From assembly GCA_016200365.1 (NCBI GenBank), contig JACQEW010000238.1, positions 1 through 9,576 of the forward strand: 9,576 nucleotides of DNA. The letters run 5' to 3'. A model generated the notes under the pieces. It saw only the letters and a list, made by a program, of their open reading frames with translations, was not told where the DNA came from and searched no databases. The translations under genes and the position numbers were made by a program. This DNA is from Nitrospinota bacterium (lineage in GTDB: Bacteria; Nitrospinota; Nitrospinia; UBA9942). This document shows, piece after piece, positions 4,070 through 9,576 of the stretch (positions are counted from its first letter, which is position 1; every line of letters starts with the position of its first letter).

Positions 4070-6841
4070 ATGACATACAAAAAATACATCCCTGTCATTT
4101 TTACCATCATTTTTTTTCTTTGGAGCAGCAGCCTCTATGCTGCGGATGCCAGAAATATCAAGCTCCCAAACGGGTTCGAGGTCATCCTGATCGAGAACCA
4201 TCAAAACCCTGTTATCTCCTCTGTCGTTACCGTTAAAACAGGCTCGGCACATGAAGATTACGGCAACAGCGGAGTTTCCCACATGCTCGAGCATCTGCTT
4301 TTCAACGGCACGGGCAAAAGGACTCAGGAGGAGCTTTATAAAGAGACCGATTTTTACGGCATTTACAATAACGCCCACACTGATGCGGATTATACAAATT
4401 ACATAGTCCTTGCGGAGAAATCCAACGCCGATAAGGCGCTGGATATTCAGTCCGACATGCTCTTTAATTCCATATTCCCTGAAGACAAGTTTGAGAAGGA
4501 GAAGGGGATAATTCTGAATGAGATTGCAAAAGATATGTCAGAGCCGTCATTTTTCGAAAGTCAGGTTTTCAACTTGAGATTTTTCGGCGGGACACCTTAC
4601 AACCTCCCTGTTATAGGAATACCCGAAACAATAAAAAATATGACGAGGGGGCAGGTCATGGAATATTACAGGAGATACTACATCCCGAATAACATGACTG
4701 TCCTGATTATGGGGGATTTTGACAGCGATGAAATGCTCAAGCTCATGGAAAAATATTTTGGAAAGTATCCGCCGGGAAAATTGCCAAAAGAAAAAGATTA
4801 CAATCATCAGCCGTCGTCCACCGTCCATCGTCTCTCGTCTATCCTGTCTTCATCTATAATTATGGGCATGCCTGTTCATAAAGAGGATTTCTACGCCATA
4901 TCCATTATAGCGGGGATTCTCAATTCCGACCTTAAAGACAGGGTAAATAAAAATCTAAAAGAAAATAACAAAGCAGAAGTATCGGATGTAACCGTATCGG
5001 CAGATTTTAACAAGCGCTTTTCGTTTCTTGAAATATCCATCTCCTTTCCCCTGTCTTTAGAGCCTGGGGATGTTAAAAAGGCGGTTACAGAAGAATTGAA
5101 TAGATTTTGTAATGAACAGATAGATGGGGACAGGATAAAGGGAATTATCGTATCTGCCAGGGTGCAGGAGGTTTCTCTTTCTGAAAAGCCTCATTATTAC
5201 GGCATGGCAAAGGGAAAGCTAATTGCAGCCGGCGGGTGGGATTTTGCAAAAAATTATATCCAAAAATTAGAGGGCGCATCAAAAGATAAATTGGAAAATA
5301 TTGCAAAGAAGTATTTATCGGCTCCGGTTTTTATGACCAGCTTGATTGGCTACGGTGAGGACACTGTTGACTCTGTCAGGGAAAAGATAAAAGGTGATTA
5401 TTATCGCAGCAGAGAAAAGCCTGCAATGACAGAGAATCAGGAGTCAGGAGGACAGGCGTCCCGCCTGTCAGTCGAGAGTCGGGAGTCAGAATCCCCCCTC
5501 ACCCCCCTTTATAAAAGGGGGGCTGGGGGGGGTAAAAAGGGTATTATAAAAAAGGTCAATTTCAAGAACGGGCTTACCCTTATTGTTAATTCCAACAGCG
5601 ATTCAGAGGTCTTTGCAGTTCATGTCCTATCTAAAAACCGCTCCCTGGTAGAACCCGAAGGGAAGACAGGCATTGTGGATTTTATCCACAGGATAATGGA
5701 GAGGGGAACAAGGGATAAAGATTACAGGCAATTTCAAAAGGAGGTGTCTGCGATTGGCGCCGCCTTGAAGACAAGGGACTCCGAATTTATTCCTTACGAT
5801 GATTACTACACTACCCACGATTATTCTTATATCCGCCTTGAGACGATAGATGAATATTATGATAAAGGCATCGGGATGCTCGCCGATATTATTTTAAATC
5901 CCCGCTTTGAGCCTGATGATATTGAATTTGTCAGATCGGATATGCTGGGCATTATAAAAAGAGAGGATTCAAAACCCGATACTTTATCGAAGAAGCTGTT
6001 TTTTGCAGAGATATTTAAAGGCTCTCCTTATTCCAAATCCATAACAGGAACGAATGAGACGATAAATTCCATAACAAAGGAGGATCTGGAAAATTTCCAC
6101 AGGTTCTATTTTTCTCCAAACAATCTAATAATAACCGTTGCGACAGGCATCGAAGCCGATAAGGTAATCGAGAGGTTTCGTAAGCTTTTAGGAAGGGCGG
6201 CTAAAAGAAGGATTAAAGCCCCGGCTATAGATTTTACAGAAATGACTTCCAATACTGCCAGGTCGGTGAATGCCTCCTTGAATAAATCCCAGTCTTACAT
6301 AAGAACAGGAAAATTTATTAAAATTGCCCCTTGGGATAAATCACCGCTAAGGCTGTTAGGATACATCCTCTCGGAGCGTATCTCTTTTGAATTAAGGGAG
6401 AAGAAGGGGCTTGCATATTCACTCGGCGCCGGCTTTTCATTCTATGACAATTACGCCATCTTCGGCGCATCTATGGGGACGATGAAGGAGACTATCGGCA
6501 GGGCAAGGGAGGGGATATTGAGCGAAATCGAGAGGCTGAAAGATGCAGAGATAAAAAAAGAAGATTTGGAGAGGGCTATAAACAGGTATATATCATCGGA
6601 ATTGATGAGAGGACTCTCACGGATAAATCAATGCTACTCCATGGGGGTTACTGAATTTTATAAACCTGTCCCCCTGCCTACTACTACAGGGGCAGGCTCT
6701 GAAGGTATTTATCAGGGAAGGGATATAGATTACCAAAAGAGTCAATTTGCCGAGCTTAAAAAGGTGAGATTGGAAGACATAAACAGGGTAAAGAAGAAAT
6801 ATTTAAATATTGACAATCTGATTGAGGTTGTGGTTGAATAA
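4070..6841 (+). CDS. Exported two-domain M16 (insulinase/pitrilysin-type) zinc metallopeptidase
   Basis: A 923-residue M16 peptidase predicted to act in the periplasm. Residues 1 to about 24 form a signal peptide (K-K, hydrophobic IFTIIFFLW, then SLYA before ADA). The N-terminal unit carries the inverted zinc motif HMLEH (residues 71-75). The third ligand is probably Glu151, 76 residues after the second His, in the EKGIILNEI context. The C-terminal unit (from about 490) lacks HxxEH, having FIHRIMERG at the equivalent place, but keeps the R/Y motif LREKKGLAY (Arg777, Tyr784). It is therefore an active half fused to an inactive half, as in other single-chain M16 enzymes. The units are joined by a repeat-derived linker (5430-5537), and two further repeat-like tracts lie at 4810-4844 and 6661-6720. 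I preferred the ATG at 4070 over the GTG at 4046, because that GTG belongs to a repeat arm and would put eight residues before the signal peptide. Substrate unknown. Confidence 0.88.
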   Translation: MTYKKYIPVIFTIIFFLWSSSLYAADARNIKLPNGFEVILIENHQNPVISSVVTVKTGSAHEDYGNSGVSHMLEHLLFNGTGKRTQEELYKETDFYGIYNNAHTDADYTNYIVLAEKSNADKALDIQSDMLFNSIFPEDKFEKEKGIILNEIAKDMSEPSFFESQVFNLRFFGGTPYNLPVIGIPETIKNMTRGQVMEYYRRYYIPNNMTVLIMGDFDSDEMLKLMEKYFGKYPPGKLPKEKDYNHQPSSTVHRLSSILSSSIIMGMPVHKEDFYAISIIAGILNSDLKDRVNKNLKENNKAEVSDVTVSADFNKRFSFLEISISFPLSLEPGDVKKAVTEELNRFCNEQIDGDRIKGIIVSARVQEVSLSEKPHYYGMAKGKLIAAGGWDFAKNYIQKLEGASKDKLENIAKKYLSAPVFMTSLIGYGEDTVDSVREKIKGDYYRSREKPAMTENQESGGQASRLSVESRESESPLTPLYKRGAGGGKKGIIKKVNFKNGLTLIVNSNSDSEVFAVHVLSKNRSLVEPEGKTGIVDFIHRIMERGTRDKDYRQFQKEVSAIGAALKTRDSEFIPYDDYYTTHDYSYIRLETIDEYYDKGIGMLADIILNPRFEPDDIEFVRSDMLGIIKREDSKPDTLSKKLFFAEIFKGSPYSKSITGTNETINSITKEDLENFHRFYFSPNNLIITVATGIEADKVIERFRKLLGRAAKRRIKAPAIDFTEMTSNTARSVNASLNKSQSYIRTGKFIKIAPWDKSPLRLLGYILSERISFELREKKGLAYSLGAGFSFYDNYAIFGASMGTMKETIGRAREGILSEIERLKDAEIKKEDLERAINRYISSELMRGLSRINQCYSMGVTEFYKPVPLPTTTGAGSEGIYQGRDIDYQKSQFAELKKVRLEDINRVKKKYLNIDNLIEVVVE
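4810..4844 (+). repeat. Heptanucleotide tract inside the M16 gene
   Basis: Consecutive 7-nt units GCCGTCG, TCCACCG, TCCATCG, TCTCTCG and TCTATCC encode the S/T-rich stretch SSTVHRLSSIL. It links the first and second sub-domains of the N-terminal M16 unit, just before IIMGMP. The units are more diverged than those in cca and pabB, so this is an older or weaker example. Confidence 0.6.
5430..5537 (+). repeat. Composite repeat array encoding the M16 inter-domain linker
   Basis: Four repeat pieces follow each other: heptads around GAATCAG/GAGTCAG (5434-5447); a palindrome GACAGGCG-TCC-CGCCTGTC (5451-5469); heptads GTCGAGA, GTCGGGA and GTCAGAA (5471-5491); and C6-TCA-C6-TTTATAAAA-G6-CT-G8 (5493-5532). 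The product is a low-complexity G, S, E, R-rich linker (about residues 457-490, including TPLYKRGAGGG). The frame is kept through all of them. Confidence 0.88.
6661..6720 (+). repeat. Palindromic insert near the M16 C-terminus
   Basis: CCTGTCCCCCTG (6665-6676) and CAGGGGCAGG (6686-6695) form an imperfect stem of 10 or more pairs with a 9-nt loop. The encoded KPVPLPTTTGAGSEGIYQ interrupts what otherwise reads as the usual M16 sequence (GVTEFY then GRDIDYQ), so about 18 residues look inserted in frame. Confidence 0.65.
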
Positions 6842-6876
6842 ATAATAAGAGGTTTTAGTGGAAGAATTAGTATGTT

Positions 6877-6990
6877 GTGAAAAATGACATTTTTTCACTT
6901 CCGTTATTTTTTCTTTTGCTCTATTTATTTGAAAATTTATTATGGAACAAAAGGAAAAATAAAAAGTCGTTCAAAAAAGTCATTTTTCAC
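6877..6990. repeat. A/T-rich imperfect palindrome of about 114 nt
   Basis: The end arms GTGAAAAATGAC (6877-6888) and GTCATTTTTCAC (6979-6990) are perfectly complementary. Pairing continues inward with gaps, including TATTTTTTCTTTTG against CAAAAGGAAAAATA. It occupies most of the spacer between the M16 and PPIase genes. It could be a non-autonomous mobile element or a folded RNA; no ORF lies inside. Confidence 0.65.
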
Positions 6991-7026
6991 CAAAATTAAG
7001 TTAGAAAAAATGTAGTCATTTATACG

Positions 7027-7033
7027 AAAGGAG
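7027..7033 (+). promoter_or_regulatory. Strong ribosome-binding site setting the PPIase GTG start
   Basis: AAAGGAG lies 5 nt before the GTG at 7039. It is the only textbook Shine-Dalgarno in the window and supports the non-ATG start. Confidence 0.85.
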
Positions 7034-7038
7034 ATTTT

Positions 7039-8073
7039 GTGGGTAAAAATTTTAGTTTTAAAGGTGCTTTGATAGTTTCAGCCATAACAGGCGCTTTATT
7101 ATTTAGCCATGACGGTTTTGCCGAAAATGGAAAAGGGAAAGAAAAACCGGCTGCAGCAGCTTCGGAAAAAGGGGTGAAAATCCCCGATGCAGTGGCAACA
7201 GTGAATGGTGTAAAGATCAGCGGCACCGAATTCAGTAAATCGCTGGAGAGTTATAAGAGAAGGCTCTCCATGATGGGACAGCAGTTTCCCGAAGATCATG
7301 CAAAGGATATAAATAAGAGCATTATCGAAGATATGGTAAGCAGGGAGCTTCTCATCCAGAATTGCAATAAGATAGGGATAAAGGTATCCGATGACGACCT
7401 CAATAAAGAGATCGAAGCCGTCAAATCAAAGTTCCCAAGCGCCGACCATTTCAACCAGATGATAAAGTCGCAGAATATGACTATGGAGGATGTAAAAGCC
7501 GATATAAGGAAGGCAATACATATAAATCGGCTGGTTAAAAGCGAGATAGAAGGGAAAATTTCCATTGATGATAAGACAGTAAATGAATATTACAAAAACA
7601 ACCCCTCCCAGTTTTTTGAAGAAGAGGCTGTGAAGGCAAGCCATATTCTGGTAAAGGTATATAAGAAAGCAGCAAAAGATGCGAGGGAAGCGGCGAAGAA
7701 AAAGATTGACGGCTTATTAAAGAAGGCGAAGAAAGGCGAGGATTTTGTAAAACTGGCGAAAGAAAATTCGGACGACCCCGGCAGCGGACAGAACGGCGGC
7801 GACCTCGGATTTTTCGGCAAGGGGATGATGGTCCCGCCATTTGAAAAGGCAGCCTTCGGTCTTAAAAAGGACGAGATAAGCGATGTAGTGGAGACAGAGT
7901 TCGGCTACCATATAATAAAGCTGACAGACAGGAAGCCGTCAAAGACTATACCTCTCAATGAGGTTCAGGATAAGTTAAAAAGCTTCTTAAAATCAATGGA
8001 GGTAAATAAGAAGCTGACAGAGTATATAGCAAATCTCAGGAAGACAGCGGATGTAAAGATTGTGGAGTTTTAA
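7039..8073 (+). CDS. Exported PpiC/SurA-type peptidyl-prolyl cis-trans isomerase
   Basis: A 344-residue parvulin-type isomerase and chaperone, expected to help fold or escort envelope proteins in the periplasm. Residues 1-28 form a signal peptide (K-N-F-S-F-K, hydrophobic core, GFA before E29). An A/K/G-rich spacer follows, then a SurA-like N-terminal helical chaperone region starting at VATVNGVKIS (52-61) and running to about 190. The single parvulin domain (about 198-297) shows KASHILVK (199-206), FVKLAKENSDDPGS (236-249), GGDLGFFG (253-260) and FGYHIIKL (288-295), with the conserved histidines H202 and H291. A helical tail completes it. It has one PPIase domain, unlike the two of E. coli SurA. 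No lipobox cysteine is seen, so a soluble rather than lipid-anchored PrsA-like form is likely. No repeat-derived insertion is visible. Confidence 0.9.
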   Translation: MGKNFSFKGALIVSAITGALLFSHDGFAENGKGKEKPAAAASEKGVKIPDAVATVNGVKISGTEFSKSLESYKRRLSMMGQQFPEDHAKDINKSIIEDMVSRELLIQNCNKIGIKVSDDDLNKEIEAVKSKFPSADHFNQMIKSQNMTMEDVKADIRKAIHINRLVKSEIEGKISIDDKTVNEYYKNNPSQFFEEEAVKASHILVKVYKKAAKDAREAAKKKIDGLLKKAKKGEDFVKLAKENSDDPGSGQNGGDLGFFGKGMMVPPFEKAAFGLKKDEISDVVETEFGYHIIKLTDRKPSKTIPLNEVQDKLKSFLKSMEVNKKLTEYIANLRKTADVKIVEF

Positions 8074-8083
8074 ATTCCTTATT

Positions 8084-8280
8084 AACCACAAAGACGCAAA
8101 GGACAGAACAAAGACTTGAACACGAATAACACGAATGGGACAAATTACACGAATAACTACTAATTACAGAAAATATTTTTACTTTCAATTTTAGTTTTTA
8201 TTCGTGCCATTCGTATATTCGTGAAATTCGTGTTCCAGAATTTTATAATTTACATCAAAGAAAAGAAAAAGATTTGCGGT
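8084..8280. repeat. Nested inverted repeats between convergent genes
   Basis: This 220-nt spacer holds no gene. Inner arms made of ACACGAAT-like units (8118-8157) are imperfectly complementary to 8198-8235 (ATTCGTG units). Outside them, ACCACAAAGACGCAAAG (8084-8100) faces TTTGCGGT (8273-8280), which matches the start of an ACCGCAAA-type repeat on the other strand. It may double as a bidirectional terminator, but no clear U-tract hairpin is present. Confidence 0.7.
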
Positions 8281-8293
8281 GAATTATTTTTCA

Positions 8294-9430
8294 TCATTTC
8301 ATTCTCTTTATCTCAATCCCCGGATAGTAGTATTTCAGTATATCGGTGAAGCTGTAACCTTTCTCGGCCATTCCCTTTGCTCCCCACTGGCATAATCCCA
8401 CACCATGACCTGAACCCCTTCCGTAGAATAGGAAACCGCCCCCGTTTTCTTTAACACGGAATAGGGTGCTTTTTATGGTATCGTATCCGATGATTCTTCT
8501 AAAATCCACCCCGCTTATTTTCTCCACGCCGTTCCTGTGTGTTATATAAAGCTCGGATACCCTTTTTGAGGATGTAAAGGAAATAATTTCTATAGATGAA
8601 ATATCATCTGTTCTTATACCATTCCTTGAGAAAGCAGTTTCTATATGTGCTTTGTCCATCTCAACTTCCCATTGATAATTCGGCGCATCCCTGTCAAAAT
8701 CGCATTTTACAGGTTTAAGGTAACTCTCTCCTTCCCCGCCCCAGACATCCGTTACATCCTCTGTAATGCCTCCGCTTGCAGAGTGATAGAATGCCTTTGC
8801 CAGCCTGCCGTCATAGGTAAGGACAATTCCCCTTGTATCTTCCACTGCCCTGTTCGTCCGCTCGTCTTCATTCCTTGCGCCGCCGTATACCTGGTCCGCA
8901 GTAGTAGCCTCCAGATGATATGGGTTATCCTTTCTCCTCTCCTTCTGGTAGAGTGCATAAGTCCTTGCTACAACCGCCTGCGCCTTGAGAGACTCATGAT
9001 GCCACTTTGCAGAGATTTCCTCATTGATCACGCCTTTTAGGTAGTCCTCTATATCTATCTCATTAATTACCAGCAGACTGTCCCTCTCACCCCTCCTTAT
9101 TTCTATGCTGCCGCGGTAATTGTTTTTATCTACTTTAATAAGGGTATCTGCCGGTGTGATAATTTTTACGGCGCTGCCAAATTCACTGTTATTAATGGTT
9201 ATACCCGGATTGGACGGGGTTACAGTCATTTGTTGAGATTTAATGATAAAAGAGCGGTTATAGGCTGCATCGAAAATTCTCGCCCCCTCTGCGGTCTCCA
9301 ATTTAATATTCGGAGAGGTCTTTATCGCCACCCTGACAATGTTTGCTCCTTCGGATGTGCCAGAAAAGAAAATAAAGAGACAAAATATAATATACAATTT
9401 TGACTTCAACCCTTTAATCATAATTACCAT
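8294..9430 (-). CDS. SpoIID/LytB-domain exported protein, probable peptidoglycan lytic transglycosylase
   Basis: A 378-residue SpoIID/LytB-family protein. SpoIID of spore formers cleaves glycan strands stripped of stem peptides. Many non-sporulating diderms carry homologues, and a cell-wall remodelling role is inferred here. A signal peptide follows the start (KSKLYIIFCLFIFF, then SGTSEGA). The domain runs from about residue 105 to the end: DIEDYLKGVINEEIS (126-140) with E138 the likely catalytic glutamate, ESLKAQAVVARTYAL (146-160), AFYHSASGG (213-221), and GRGSGHGVGLCQWGAKGMA (337-355) near the C-terminus. The zinc-binding cysteines described in clostridial SpoIID are not evident around HSASGG. 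The start may be the ATG at 9430 or the one at 9421 (four codons in); neither has a clear Shine-Dalgarno. It is convergent with the PPIase gene. Confidence 0.88.
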   Translation of the reverse strand: MVIMIKGLKSKLYIIFCLFIFFSGTSEGANIVRVAIKTSPNIKLETAEGARIFDAAYNRSFIIKSQQMTVTPSNPGITINNSEFGSAVKIITPADTLIKVDKNNYRGSIEIRRGERDSLLVINEIDIEDYLKGVINEEISAKWHHESLKAQAVVARTYALYQKERRKDNPYHLEATTADQVYGGARNEDERTNRAVEDTRGIVLTYDGRLAKAFYHSASGGITEDVTDVWGGEGESYLKPVKCDFDRDAPNYQWEVEMDKAHIETAFSRNGIRTDDISSIEIISFTSSKRVSELYITHRNGVEKISGVDFRRIIGYDTIKSTLFRVKENGGGFLFYGRGSGHGVGLCQWGAKGMAEKGYSFTDILKYYYPGIEIKRMK

Positions 9431-9576
9431 ATATTATCACTACTGTCCGATTATCATTTTTTGAAAGTATCATAACTAATTAAAATACAAGGTCTAAATG
9501 AGCAAATATTTATTTTTCGATTTCAAATTGGTTTGCTTCCCTCGTTCATCCTATAATCTTCTTCAAAACCATTTGA
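9431..9576. other. AT-rich window end with no confident gene
   Basis: Two weak possibilities run off the edge. On the plus strand, an ATG at 9498 preceded by AAGG (9489-9492) opens a frame to the window end (26 codons, starting MSKYLFFDFKL). On the minus strand, a frame open from the edge stops at 9523-9525 and would be the last 17 codons of an upstream gene. Neither shows a recognisable motif. ATTATCA occurs twice (9433-9439 and 9450-9456) just upstream of the SpoIID-like gene and could include a -10 element on the minus strand. Confidence 0.35.

Noticed and set aside
6996..7026. Possible promoter TTAAGT-17-TTTATA before the PPIase gene
   Set aside because: Both hexamers are poor, and the expected start would cut close to the ribosome-binding site; in such an A/T-rich spacer the match is weak.
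7535..7840. Overlapping minus-strand frames opposite the PPIase domain
   Set aside because: They mirror the strongly conserved parvulin sequence and have no independent support.
8294..9430. SpoIID-like gene as evidence for endospore formation
   Set aside because: This domain is common in non-sporulating diderms, and no other sporulation gene is present in the window.

Overview
The window carries six protein genes and no RNA genes, CRISPR array, transposase or phage gene that I can recognise. It reads like a chromosome segment of a diderm, probably anaerobic or subsurface bacterium. The support is exported proteins of periplasmic type (an M16 peptidase, a SurA/PpiC-like chaperone and a SpoIID-like glycan hydrolase), a moderately AT-rich composition, heavy use of AGA/AGG arginine and ATA isoleucine codons, and intergenic repeats of a style I associate with Nitrospirota (Thermodesulfovibrionia) and deltaproteobacterial lineages. 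That placement is an inference from style, not from a marker gene.

Layout. 1-123: a leader with two GC-rich hairpins. 124-1641 (+): tRNA nucleotidyltransferase/poly(A) polymerase-family protein with an HD domain. 1642-1842: convergent spacer holding a cloverleaf-like inverted repeat. 1843-3270 (-): PabB-like chorismate-utilising enzyme. 3271-3442: divergent spacer with two back-to-back sigma70-type promoters and an 85-nt palindrome. 3443-3961 (+): YacP/Rae1-type NYN-domain nuclease. 3962-4069: an inverted repeat. 4070-6841 (+): exported two-domain M16 metallopeptidase. 6842-7038: spacer with a roughly 114-nt imperfect palindrome. 7039-8073 (+): exported peptidyl-prolyl isomerase/chaperone. 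8074-8293: convergent spacer of nested inverted repeats. 8294-9430 (-): SpoIID/LytB-type protein. 9431-9576: AT-rich end with no confident gene.

The genes do not form one pathway. The cca-like gene and YacP/Rae1 act on RNA, PabB feeds folate synthesis, and the last three act in the cell envelope. NYN-M16-PPIase is a co-directional run of three genes, but repeats separate its members.

The most notable feature is repeat invasion. Several short repeat families fill nearly every intergenic gap: heptanucleotide tandem units (GCCAGAA/GTCAGAA and GTCGGGA types), C6-TTTAT-AAA-G6 palindromes, ACCGCAGAG-type and ACACGAAT-type repeats. The heptad and G/C palindrome families also lie in frame inside the cca, pabB and M16 genes. 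They encode low-complexity segments at domain linkers and surface loops without breaking the frame. This resembles the Rickettsia palindromic elements in principle, though the families here look different and several distinct families are involved. The PPIase and SpoIID genes look free of them.
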